A DNA stretch of 64,000 nucleotides from Paraspadella gotoi. Its lineage: Eukaryota > Chaetognatha. Both the position numbers and the translations under genes were made by a program. The notes beneath the pieces were generated by a model. It made no database searches. It was not told the DNA's origin and saw only the letters and a program-made list of their open reading frames with translations. Every line of letters starts with the position of its first letter. The first letter of the stretch is position 1. The stretch lies in contig CM119263.1 of NCBI GenBank assembly GCA_051294375.1, positions 22,346,833-22,410,832 on the forward strand, in the 5' to 3' direction. Of the stretch, positions 27,104 to 37,537 are shown one piece after another.

Positions 27104-30100
27104 CTTCTTTTCTATTCGACCCTCATCTTTCTTCCCTCAACCTTTCTCCCCCACGTACCGGCCCTTCCTTGGCCGTCGTCGCCCTGCTGTCCGTCCCCTT
27201 GCGGTTTGCCGTTGTTGTGTGAATTCGACCCCGTCCACTGCACGTGCACAAGGTCGCGCTGACTCATCCTGAGGTCTTTCGGGATAAAGTCGTATTCGAC
27301 GCCCGGATATACTTGGACAATGTTACCGCGTTTCCCACGAACGTTGAGGTTTATGATTCGGCTGCCTAGCAGCGGGAGAGGCGTCGTTAATAAATGGCAA
27401 AAAAATGAATGAGTTCTTTTGTTAAAGACCTCAACCGATAAAATAAACTTATTGGCTAGAAAACTCTTTGCTCACCTCTTGCCACGCCGTCCGGTCTGGG
27501 CTTCAGTTCAAAAACATGACTTCTGTCCTGAAAAGTTCGCCCGTATTGAGCTGTGTTAATAGCTAATTTTAGCTTTTGGTTCTTGGCGTTGATGTCCACT
27601 TCGGGATTATTCTTTACAGGAGACTCCTTTCCGTTGGATTGAGAGTCTGAAACGCATACGAAAAATCTTATTAGATATTTGTTTCTTTTTATAAACTTAA
27701 AATACTTAAATCGTCATATTCGTATTTCGCTAAAAGTCAATTTATAGCGAAATAGATATTCGTCCCGCTACCTGTAGAAAATGAATCGTAGTCGTCGGTA
27801 GAAATGTTATAACGAATCCGGAACGCGCAGCGTTTCGTCGTCAAGGAGGGAAAATGTGGCAGAATCCACGTGTAGTTGGGCGCTCTCGCATCTTCGGGCG
27901 TGTTTCCTAATAATTGGTTAGAACATTTTGATAGTCGACCTTTCACTTTCTTCTTTCACTTATTTTTAATTAATTAGAACACGCAAATTTCATAACACTT
28001 TTCTCCCTCGAGCTCACCCAAATGATTCGATCTCGTATGAGGCACCTCGTGACAATCCAATCTCGGCGCCAAAACCAGGCATTCTTCCGAACTCGATGTT
28101 GCGGCGTCCCAGGGTGTTCCCCAGACGCGATCGGGCACACGCTCGCACTCTGATTTCGAAGTTGCGTCGGGGGCCTTCTCCAAATAGGACCATACTTCCT
28201 TCCAAGTACCGCGCGCGTCCACGCAATCTTCCTCGTTGTTGTTGCTTGATGGAAGGTATAGTATATATTTTTAGCTTTTGTTTTTTGTTTTTATTTTCGA
28301 AAATCTCAACAACAACCACAAACCTCGAAGCGGCTCTGTTGGACTCAAAACACTTTCCTTTTGGTTTTCGGTTTCCCGATTCCTTCTTGTAGTATTCGCA
28401 ATGCGACGCCTTTTATTAAATGGTTAGAATTACTTGATTAGAACGATTAAGTTTAGGACTAAAATAATCTCGTTATGCCATTGTTTTACACACATTGCTC
28501 GTGAGAACGGCGATGTCCACCCAAGGCGAAGGATGCCAGTACGGATAATAGTCACGCTCTTCGGGGCACTCGAGGCCATTTCGATTTCCGTTGGGATTTT
28601 GACGCGTAAAAGCAGCGGAATTTTGTTGCCGCTTCTGGTCAGCTGTAAAATCCGGAATAAAATAACAGTATTCCAAGTAAATAAAAACACGTTAACACTA
28701 TCGATACACTACCTAGAAACAGTCCGTTGTTGGCCTCCCGGATTCTGCATTCGTTGTAAAAATCCCAGCTTTCTTGACGCCCTCGGTTCTTATTTGCGTT
28801 CACGTCCTTTTGTCTTCTCCGCTTCGTCTCCTCTACGGTTTCCCGCCTATTTTTCGTTTTTTAAAATTTTATACGTGGTTTTCGATATGTTTAGTTGTTC
28901 ATTGTATACGCCTCTTTTTACAGTATGAATATTGAATAACGACAGTAAGAGTTTCCGCCACATTTCTCACTTAGATCCTCTTGTAAACTGTGATCGCAAC
29001 GTCACCGTCCCGTCTTTAAGATTATCTCCAGTTGCATCGCATCCACCCTCCTTGTCACAGCACGTAAATTGCAGCACTAACTGACAGTTAAGTTTGTTGG
29101 GGTTGTCATGTTCGTGGGCCCCGCATCCGTGCTGCATCGTCCATTCGATGACGAGCTCGCTCGGATCGGTTGAGGGATATTTACCGCTCTGGAAATACTT
29201 CATCTGTTCCCCGTGAAGGAAAGAGAGAAATCAAACTAAATCCTAGACATGATGAAAATTATAGTAAGTTTTAAACAATTGCCTGGTATTGAGCATTCTC
29301 GTTGTTTCCCGAAGGGACGTCGCTTTTGTCACCGACGTTATACCCGCCTCGAGCGTTGTTTTGAGAATCGAATAGGCGATTGTTTTGAGCCCTTGTGGCG
29401 CTTTGCTCGTTTAATCTGCATTTATCAGGTATAATTTGTTAAAACTTGGCATATTAAGTGAGTATAATTATAAATTAATCAGTATTTTAAACGTTATTTA
29501 TGAAAATGAAGTTACACAGTTATTTTATAGTACCTGTTGTTAGATCCTCTCGGATTATGTAAATAAATATCACAGAGGCAGTTGTTAATAAAAATACAAA
29601 TCAAGCACCAATTAAACGTTAGCGAAAACATTCTCGTCATCCAAAGCACAAGTGTCTAAAGACTGAGATCATTTCTGTCAACGAATTCGTTTTAATTTCG
29701 ACCAGGATCCAACCCTCATGTCAAAGAAAAAGCGAGTTGTTGTGGATGCGTCATCGTCACTGGAAGAGGTTTAGATTCTATATTAGCGAACCATTCGTTC
29801 GAAAACTCAATTGTCTCTTACTTACTTCATTCCCACCAATGATTCAGTTCTATTTAGGCAAGGTTTCTGATTGGTGGAAATTTGGAGTCTGTCAGAGAAA
29901 TTCTCAAATCGGAGAGCTTCGAAATAAACTATTCCAATATTCCACTATTACTTGGTTTCAATTTGTGTTTTTATATTTAGTATACTTCAGTATAGTTGGT
30001 ATGATTTTTAGTTTTCTTAAATAATAAATATTTCTTTCTATTATTTTTTATAATTTTAAATACAATTTGAACTTTTTACTTACGATTTTAATTATTCTCC

Positions 30101-33100
30101 AGATAAACACTGAGCACACGACGATCGCTCAACTGCTGGAAAGCGCGGATTATGATGTGCGAATGGAAACCTTGGAATATTTGGTTAAAAACGTCGAGCT
30201 CGGAATTTCAAAGGTCATTGATTTATTGAGTTGGTTACATGAGATGATTACATCATTTACAGGGGTGGGACCATATATAGAGTCAAAATTTAAAAAATCA
30301 TTACTCTAAAACTCTTAATTATTTTTAAAATCTGAATAAATATTTGTATAATATTCTTTATATTTTAATATTTTAATCTTTTTGAAATTCTTTAATGCAA
30401 TGCTTTTTTTGATGCAGTAAAGGCAACTGCTCGATTTTCTCCGCGCGGTTTGGAAGTATAATGTTTGAAAAATTATTATTTAATCTTATTCTAAGATATA
30501 ACAGTTAAAAATATTATTTAGAAATATTCAATTATAGTATAATATTGCTTCTGGCAAAGTGTACATTGCATTTCGGTTTAAAATAATTTGAAGTAAGCAG
30601 GTACGGTTTGTTAAAATCTTTTTAAAATTTTGTCTTACTTACCTGAAAAAAAATTAAATAAGTTTAATTTGGACAGTGATGAAAAGCTTAAAATCAGGTC
30701 AATTGAAGATAAGACATAACACTGTCATGTTCAAAAACGACCACTGAAATTGAAAAATATTAACAAGTATGGCTTTAATACTATGCAATGTAAGGTGCGC
30801 GTATAAAAATAACAATGATTTGAAAACATCCACAACGCCCTGTAGTTGTTTAAAATTTGTTATTGTTTCATTGCATATGAAAGTAAAAAGACAGAAAAAT
30901 CTTTTGGCAACTATTTTATTATTGTATCTCAAATCGTTCAGACAGGGCAGGACGTTAAGTTTTGTCTCGATATATGGTCCCACCCCTGTATTTCTTATTT
31001 CTTATTTCTTTAATCTTGTTGAATCCGAATCAGATTTCGACGTTGAAACGTATTGGCCTCATGAACTTGCTCGTAAAGAAGCTTATCGAAGAGGAAGATC
31101 AACCAAGTGTAATGTTGATGGCCAGCATAATCGTCAAAGTCTGCTACAATAGCGGACTGCAACTCTTTCATTTGAGGCACTCATTTATAATAGATCATTA
31201 AGAGAATGTAATTTAAAATTGTTCACTTGAATTTTATTGTTGTTCCTTTAGTTGCGACTCTAGTGCGGATCTTCTCCTAGCGGACGTAGACGTCGACGCT
31301 CTTCTGAAGAAGCTTTTTCGCATTTCATCGACGTCTTCGAAAGGCGCCACTTGCGCCGCCCTGGCGTCGCCGCTGCTCGCCGCCGCCGTCAAACTGCGAC
31401 TCGGAGACGCTGACCTCAAACTGACCTTGTCGATGAAGCGTCTCTGCGACATCGTCCAGGCCGCCTCCAAACCGGAAGCAGCGGATCCCTTCCGGATCTA
31501 TGCCGCTCAAGCCGTCGTAATTGTGGGTGAGAATGAATAAATCTCCATAATGATAAATAAACTAGTTAAATAAGTAAAATTTAAAAACGAGAGATTATTT
31601 GACGACTGCCTATTATTCGGTGATCTAGGAATGGATATTTTGGAAATTGTCTCCAGTTCGCCTGAAATAGATGAAGACATTTACGCGGGCGTAAATTTGA
31701 TTCAAGCTATTCTTCATTTACTCGGTAAAAATATATACTATATAATATATAGTAAATATATAGTATTTATGAAATTGCACCGAAATAAACCAACCAATAT
31801 GAACACAGTGGATGAGAACGAAGAGGTGCGACACCAAATGGCGCCTTTTTGCACACAAATCTTCGACCGCCTCGAGCACACCTCAGTTTCTCGAGACGCC
31901 AACCCAACGCCGGTGCATCCGAACCTGGGACTCGAACAATTCTTTCAGCTCGTTCAAGGTTATTTATTCATTTGTTTATTTACAACATGTATCCCATTTT
32001 AAGAACAATACGAATTGAGGATTGCTTACAAAAAATATCTTGGAAATCTTTTCCTTTTTTCAACAGACCTATTCATTTGCTGGAGCGACGAAGGGGAGCT
32101 AGTTCATCTCATGCCACGCCCACTGATCGATTTTCTATGGGGAATTTTTACACAGGTTGGCGGTAAAATTTTACTTTCGCCCACTGGGATTTAAGCTACT
32201 AATATGAACATTAGGGTAGAGTGATGAAAAGATTTAGCGAGTTAATAATATTTTTTTGCTGCCTCTGTATATGTAATTAAAGAAAAGCATGCCATTAAAA
32301 AATTTTTGTTAGCAGAACAGGAAAGCAAATTTTATTTTCTTTGTAATAATATTCTTATAAATTTGTAAAATTTTGAGCAAACAATGCCGGATCTGCCCAC
32401 GATCATTAGCGGTAAGCAGCTGATCAGATAATTAATTAATTAATATTATTTTTTTTCATTTGTGTCAAAATCGTTTTTCACTTTGTCTCGCCTCTCAATC
32501 ACAAACAACAATCTCGATCACAAAATTAATTAATTAATTACAAATAATTAATAATTAATTACTTGAATTTACATATAAAAATAAAAAAAGCATAATCAAA
32601 TAGTGAAATAGATTGTTTGTTTTTTTCCATTTAAACTCATTTCCACTTGGACGATTCCATCGAAACTTTATTTCCTGCTCAATCACACACTTTACTACCC
32701 ACATACAAAATTTGAAGTCAATCACCCATTCATTCATGAGTAAATGGCGTTCAAATAATGAAATATATATATTTTTTTTCCATTTTAACTCATTTCCACT
32801 TTGACGATTTCATCGAAACTTGATTTACAGCTCAATCACACACTTTCCTACCCAAACACAATATTTCATTCCAATACATCAGTCAAATCACGAGGAATCG
32901 GTGTTTTTTGCTAAGGTGGGATGGACAGACAGACAGATGGACGGACGGACATAAGTTTTTTGCATAATTTATCATAATTCGATGTTCTGACATGATATAA
33001 GTGAATGCCCGACAAGATTGGGGGGGCGGACCGACAAAGTGAATTATAGAGCCGGAATCTGCTGTAAGCAGATCCGGCTAAAAAATTTAATAACAGATTC

Positions 33101-35227
33101 AGATTCGTCAGAAAAAAAAAGGAAACTTTTATAAAATATGTTATATGATATGTTAATGTTAAAGCTGCGAAAAACGACAAAATTGGTATATTATGGCAAC
33201 AGCCGGGTCACCTGTGATGCCCATTGGGGGCCATTGGGGCATCTCACTGTTGGCTTTGGGGGCTTCTGACCCTCAGTGACGCCTCCAGTCACTGGCGCGG
33301 TTACCCTAGGATAGTCTCACTTTGCCAACGCAGAGGTCGTTAGGACTGGATGGAATGCAACGCCTGGGATGGTGATAGTGATACTGATAGTAAACATGTA
33401 AAACATAGGTTTAGGGTTATTTCTTATCATTAAATTATATATTAAGCTTTGTAAAAATGATATATCTTATTTGATTAAAATTTTTGCTTTAACAATTTAA
33501 TGTTTCATATTAAATAATCAAGTAATTTAAAAAAAACACAAAAAAACCCACTTTTTAGTGGTTTTTTTTTGTTTTCTTTTTAGCTGGGTTTTTTGGGTGG
33601 GTTTTCTGGGGTGGGGTTTTTAATGCCAACCCTTCCCTCAACCGGGCCTCGCGTTCAACTCCATGTCTCTCCCAACCCTAACCCGGGCCCGGGCCTCCCA
33701 TACATCTCTGTGCCTCAATCCTAACCGCCTTCGACACATCACCCACAGGCCTCTCTCCCAACCCTAAACCGAGCCTCCCGTTCAACTCCGTACCTCTTTC
33801 CCAACCCTAACCCGGGCCCAGGCCTCCCGTACATCTCCGTGCCTCAACCCTAATGTCCCTCGCCAGTACTTTCCCTAACCCTAACGCGGGCCTCAACAAC
33901 ACCCTCCCTACCACTAAAATTGACATTAACATTAACCCTAAAATGAACTTAACTTAACTCAACCCTAAACTACTCAACCCTAACTTCTACCAACTTAGCC
34001 TTAACCCTAAATCATCTCTTTTGCATCGCTACATCTTACCAGCAAAAAATATCCTCGACGGCTGACGGCAGCGCCATGATGTGCGGCAGCATTATGATTC
34101 GGTCCGCGTCCGCGATGTTTCCCGTCTCCGACAGCGGCGCAACATCCGAATCAACGCCGGGCGGTTCTCCACGTGGAGGAAATCTGTCCGGGGCCCTGGA
34201 TTCCCTTAACGACGACGAGGACGAGGGCGTGGCCACGGCGGAGACAACGCAGAGATCGGGCCAATCATCGTCGAATTCTCACATCAGATGCCTCTTTGCT
34301 CAGGTTGAGACTTGATTTTAATTTTTAAACCATGAACCTTGACAAATTAAATTGTTTTTTATTACGATTAATATATGCCACCATGACCATATGTTACAGG
34401 ATGAGAATAACGTTTACATGGAACCCATGATTTTAAAGTGTCACGCACTCAAGTTGCTACGCGAAGATTGGTTGTTGCATTTTATGCAAAGAGATAGTCT
34501 GGTAAGAAGGTTTAGCCGGATCTGCTTACAGCAGATCTCGGCTCTATAATTCACTTTGTCGGTTCGTCAGACCCACCCCAAAAGCTTATCGGTATGATAC
34601 TTAGATCATGACAAAACATCGAATTATGATAAATTATGCCAAAATAACGATGTCCGTCCGTCTGTTTGTCCCCCTTAGCTTTGAACGCCAATTACTTATG
34701 AGTATATGGGGCGATTGACTTAAAATGTGGGTAGGAAAGTATGTGATTAAGCTGTAAATCAAGTTTCACTAATTGATTATGCTTCTTTTTATTTTTATAT
34801 TAAAATTCAATCGTCGTCGTTGCTTTTGTCGTGTCGAAAATATCTGAAAAACGTATCAGATTTAATTAATTAATTAACTTGAATTAATTGATTACTGCTA
34901 ATGATCGTGGGCAGATCCGGCATTGTTTGCTCAAACTTGTTTTTTAATCTACGGCTGTTTGATGCCTTCTCACTTGACACGGCAAATAAATGAAATCAAC
35001 AGGTCGCGCGTGAATTAGCCGTGGAAGTCAGCGAAACTTTAGCCAACGAAATGGTGCAGGATGACAGCGCCACTATCGAGGACGATCTCTTTGTTAAGAA
35101 AACCACTTTCACCAAACGATGCACGCACACCTTGTTGAAAGCTGCGTTGGCTTTTGACGGTGTGACCGAGAGAATCGCCCAAAGAAGTTCGCTCGATAGT
35201 ATTGATGACGACGACGACCTCGAATGA
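17416..35227 (+). CDS. THADA: THADA-family HEAT-repeat protein (DUF2428)
   Basis: Nineteen exons: 17416-20899, 21018-21337, 21424-21616, 22132-22307, 23205-23301, 23371-23494, 23561-23750, 25504-25745, 25852-25993, 29706-29768, 30103-30213, 31034-31158, 31252-31526, 31629-31724, 31809-31958, 32067-32155, 34043-34303, 34400-34501, 35003-35227. The product is about 2,154 aa (human THADA is 1,953). Recognisable segments are [23 protein letters not shown] in the first giant exon, the DUF2428 core spanning [12 protein letters not shown] and [20 protein letters not shown], and [10 protein letters not shown] and [16 protein letters not shown] in later exons. THADA proteins (yeast Trm732) partner with FTSJ1/Trm7 for tRNA position-32 2'-O-methylation, and animal THADA binds SERCA (established). 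Exons 6 and 12 appear to use GC donors. Exon 10 is a 63-nt micro-exon and the exon 12 end is the least certain. Intron 9 contains the whole DD3-3 gene on the other strand. Introns hold HINE, SINE and TIR elements. The start is the first ATG giving family-like sequence. Confidence 0.93.
21640..22061 (+). mobile_element. HINE/Helentron-like element, copy D (THADA intron 3)
   Basis: Left end TAGTCGGATCTGC, right end GGGCAGATCCGAC followed by ATTGTTTGCTAAAACTTGT. An internal deletion removes most of the left half. It lies 23 nt after the inferred exon 3 donor. Confidence 0.7.
23885..24140 (-). mobile_element. tRNA-Ser-like SINE, reverse copy (THADA intron 7)
   Basis: Read on the minus strand it starts with a pol III box A (TGGCCGAGTGC) and box B (GGTTCAAATCTGG). 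A body follows containing GTCGTAGAGCAATGGCTTAC, GAAGGGGGAGTAGCCAC, TTTGTACTCGAGTTAC and an end CTAGACGGATGCTACTGTA. The same body occurs at 25252-25501 in the opposite orientation. The head resembles a serine or leucine tRNA but cannot fold as an intact tRNA. Confidence 0.75.
24546..25197 (-). mobile_element. HINE/Helentron-like element, copy E (THADA intron 7)
   Basis: Reverse orientation: it begins ACAAGTTTGAGCAAACAATG followed by TCGGATCTGCC and ends GCAGATCCGACTA, with the CTAA tip typical of Helitron-type 3' ends. It contains the internal units TTTCCACTTGGACGATTCCA and TTTCCACTCAAACGATTTCA. It sits between the two SINE copies. Confidence 0.7.
25252..25501 (+). mobile_element. tRNA-Ser-like SINE, forward copy abutting THADA exon 8
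   Basis: Box A TGGCCGAGTGTTAA at about 25260 and box B GGATTCGAATCCC at about 25306, then the same body as the copy at 23.9-24.1 kb, ending CTAGACGGATGCTACTGTA. The inferred splice acceptor of THADA exon 8 (TGTAG) overlaps this end: the A of the acceptor AG is the last SINE base shared with the other copy. Confidence 0.75.
26435..29640 (-). CDS. Secreted DD3-3-like protein, nested in THADA intron 9
   Basis: Twelve exons in transcription order: 29640-29534, 29415-29283, 29203-28971, 28846-28713, 28642-28494, 28409-28324, 28244-28018, 27906-27772, 27646-27476, 27365-27159, 26973-26811, 26618-26435, giving 642 aa. A hydrophobic N-terminal signal peptide precedes [13 protein letters not shown], then [81 protein letters not shown] and a C-terminal [12 protein letters not shown]. 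These match the family of Dictyostelium DD3-3, which also occurs in several marine invertebrates. Many paired cysteines suggest an extracellular protein. Its molecular function is not known to me. Exon 2 ends at a GC donor (CAG|GCAATT). The gene's ATG lies only 66 bases from a THADA exon on the other strand, so the two may share regulatory DNA. Confidence 0.9.
27025..27101 (+). repeat. (CT)n microsatellite in a DD3-3 intron
   Basis: About 75 bases of CT filling much of the 185-bp intron between DD3-3 exons 10 and 11; it reads as GA in the sense of that gene. Confidence 0.95.
30260..30988. mobile_element. TA-flanked terminal-inverted-repeat element (THADA intron)
   Basis: About 30-bp terminal inverted repeats with few mismatches: CAGGGGTGGGACCATATATA at the left and its complement at the right. 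TA flanks both ends, as for Tc1/mariner-type transposons. The 729-bp interior is AT-rich without a transposase, so this is a non-autonomous (MITE-like) copy. It starts 46 bp after a THADA exon donor. Confidence 0.75.
32367..33080 (-). mobile_element. HINE/Helentron-like element, copy F (THADA intron 16)
   Basis: Reverse orientation. The left tip is eroded (TTTTGAGCAAACAATGCCGG); the right end has hairpin GAATCTGCTGTAAGCAGATC and tip CCGGCTA. It contains GTCC/GTCT-type microsatellite sequence and the unit TTTCCACTTGGACGATTCCA. Confidence 0.68.
33192..33374 (-). repeat. Multi-hairpin repeat, truncated reverse copy
   Basis: Aligns to the reverse complement of 39236-39492 and 54461-54716: shared TGGCAACAGCCGGGT, CTCACTGTTGGCTTTGGGGG, GTTACCCTAGGA and TTTGCCAACGCA. 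It is truncated and more diverged than the other two copies. Some stem complementarity is lost. Confidence 0.75.
33590..34020 (+). repeat. Degenerate telomere-like and CCTCCCG-type tandem repeat
   Basis: Imperfect repeats of about 60-130 bases containing CCCAACCCTAACCCGGGCCC, GCCTCCCGTACATCTC and GTGCCTCAA. The block ends in scattered CCCTAA units and directly precedes a THADA exon at 34043. It resembles an interstitial, decayed telomere or subtelomere repeat. Confidence 0.6.
34513..34940 (+). mobile_element. HINE/Helentron-like element, copy G (THADA intron 18)
   Basis: Left TAGCCGGATCTGC with TTACA loop and GCAGATCTCGGC arm; right GGGCAGATCCGGC followed by ATTGTTTGCTCAAACTTGT. It starts 11 bases after the donor of exon 18 (34501). 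Confidence 0.72.
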
Positions 35228-36685
35228 TCTCATTTTTAATTAAAAGTATTTATTACCTATTAAATTATTCCAATGTCTTTCGTTTTCACTTAAGTAATTG
35301 AACAGTAAATCGTAAATAATTAATCCATTATATTGTTTGCACTCGATGATTTAGGGGGTTAATTTTACTTTCGCCGACCGGGGACCGGGTTAAAAGTGAT
35401 TTAATTTGAATAATTTGGGGTTAAAAGTGGTTAGGGTTAGGAAGGTTTAAGGTTAAGGTAATTAAATAATATTTTTTTAAATTTTTTAAAAAAATAATTA
35501 TTTTTAAATAATTTTTCAAACTACGCCAAAACCCCGTTCGGCGAAATTAAAATTTAGCCATAGTTTTTATACGAAATAGCTTACCAAGTATATTTACTCA
35601 ATTTTTAGAAAGTATATGAGGAATCGTCATTAAACGAAGCCTGCCCTTGTGTTTATCTACTTTAATAGCACCACCACCAACACGATCATGAACATTAAAA
35701 AAATGTCTAAAATAGGTCGACTTGTTTTTTGTGGATAATTTACTCGAAAAAGAATGCAATGATAATTATACGCCTAAAGGCAAAAAACGAGTTTAAAAAG
35801 CTCACCTTTTTATTTTCAGTTAATACTTTCATTGTTCATGCTTAACAGTGCAAATGTTCTTGCTCAAGTATAAATTCCAATTTATTCCTTTTTTTTTACG
35901 AACTTTCAATTTTGGCCCAATTTTGTAACTCATGAGCTCACGTCTCAGTAACTTAATGGTGCTTCAAGTCACAACCTGTAATGCAGGCATACCTTAAGAA
36001 AACTTTCGCTAGTCTGTGTGAAAAAGGAATGAAATTCAGCAATTAATTCTTGTTACAAAAAAAAAAATATGTACTAAATAGCTTTTTCAACTTAATATAT
36101 ATTTCTTTGCACTTAAACTTACTAGTATTATTACTCATCTTTGCCATGTCTAGTATTGTTCGCCTTAAAAACATCTGCTCTTTCAGTCTAGTCCTCAATT
36201 TTACTCTCCAGAAAAGTAGTATCTGTTAAATTTTTAAACGAATCTTTACTTCGTCTTTTATTACTGCTTAATTATCAAGTACTTCTTTACAGTTTTTATA
36301 CATAGTTGATGGCATTGATGAATGTTAGTAATATTTGCATTTTAAAGTATGTAATTTTTATTAAGAAATTTCTTTACTCTCATATCAGTGATTGTGCTGA
36401 ACGTTTTCGTTAATACTTCTAACGGCTTTTTTAATGTACTTATTCGTAAAAATCATTAAAGCTCGATTTAACTATCTGCCATTTTATTAACTCATAATAA
36501 TGTAATATAAGTATTTTAATATATGTAACTAAAGCAGGCTAAAAGTAGCTAGTTAACAAAACTATCCGATTCTTACCGAAAAAAAAAAAAAAGATGAAAA
36601 AATAAAAGATACCATCATTATGATCATACCGAAAAAATACTACGAGACGCTGTTCGAATCTATCTACGCCAATTGAATAATCTAG
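35228..36685. other. Convergent spacer between THADA and PFDN6
   Basis: AT-rich DNA holding both 3' regions and one inverted-repeat element (35356-35560). No exon or RNA gene recognised from about 35600 to 36685. Confidence 0.55.
35356..35560. mobile_element. Small inverted-repeat element (MITE-like) with TTAGGG-like core
   Basis: About 25-bp terminal inverted repeats with three mismatches (left TTTTACTTTCGCCGACCGGG, right CCCCGTTCGGCGAAATTAAA) bound 205 bp. The interior contains GGTTAGGGTTAGG. Related ends occur alone at about 32157-32192 and at 47295-47322. Confidence 0.65.
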
Positions 36686-37069
36686 TTACAGGTGTTTCAT
36701 ATAAGGCTGGAATCTTTCCCGGATCCGTTCGAGCGTCTCGCGGTAAGACTTGATCTTTCGAGAAAGGACTTCGACGTTGGTATCATTGCGCTCGATTTCG
36801 CCGCGGATGAATTTGAGTCGCTTGTCCACGTTGACGCGAGAGTCCTCCGGCGTTTGGCGAATCAAGACCGGGCCGAGTAGTTTAAAAACAACCGCAGATT
36901 CCGCCAGCCCCGCTAATTCCGACGCCACGGCCTGATTCTCAGCCAACTGCGCTTCCAGTTGCTGCGACTTGGACACGCACAGTTGCATTTCATTCTCTCC
37001 TGCGCGCAATTTTTTCAGTTCAGCCTCAAATCGCACCTGCAACTCCTGCATTTTCTTGGGACGAGACAT
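36686..37069 (-). CDS. PFDN6: Prefoldin subunit 6
   Basis: One exon of 127 aa, the usual size of the family. Prefoldin is a hexameric co-chaperone that hands unfolded actin and tubulin to the CCT chaperonin in the cytosol (established). The sequence shows the beta-type prefoldin layout: N-terminal coiled-coil helix, SQQLEAQLAEN, the conserved beta-hairpin VFKLLGPVLIRQ, and a C-terminal helix. The start is the ATG at 37069; the frame stays open a few codons upstream but without an ATG. It lies 468 bases downstream of DLST on the same strand and converges with THADA. Confidence 0.95.
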   Translation of the reverse strand: MSRPKKMQELQVRFEAELKKLRAGENEMQLCVSKSQQLEAQLAENQAVASELAGLAESAVVFKLLGPVLIRQTPEDSRVNVDKRLKFIRGEIERNDTNVEVLSRKIKSYRETLERIRERFQPYMKHL

Positions 37070-37537
37070 TTCCTCGCGAAAACCGAGCAAGTTGTTTATT
37101 CGAGGTAACGCAAATTTGTTAACTTTAAAACAAATATGAAATTTCAGTGTGATAGTTGTTGACTAAAGTTCGAGGATAATGATTGGTGGGGAATTAATGG
37201 ATATTTTTCACTATTTGCATAAAAGTCTTGACAGTTAATTCATCAATAGCGCTTTTGTAAAACGTGCTGAAGCCTCTCACAGTACAAAGGATTATAACTT
37301 ACAATTTCTTTTCTTTGCCCTTTTATTAAAACAATCTCGGCATGATTCTTTTTCTTTGAAGCAACACGTTAAAAAAACATTTAAATTACAAAACTTCAAA
37401 CAAAAGGACAATGGTGATTAAAAAAAATTACTTATTACCTTAAGATTTTTCTTTTTTTTTTCGAGCGAGTCAATTGAAATTACATTTAGACTATCATCAT
37501 AATCGGTCCTCTGTCGCAAAAACGCGTCGAATGCAGT
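37070..37537. other. Spacer between DLST stop and PFDN6 start
   Basis: AT-rich, with oligo-A/T runs; presumably DLST 3' untranslated region and PFDN6 promoter. Nothing else recognised. Confidence 0.5.
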
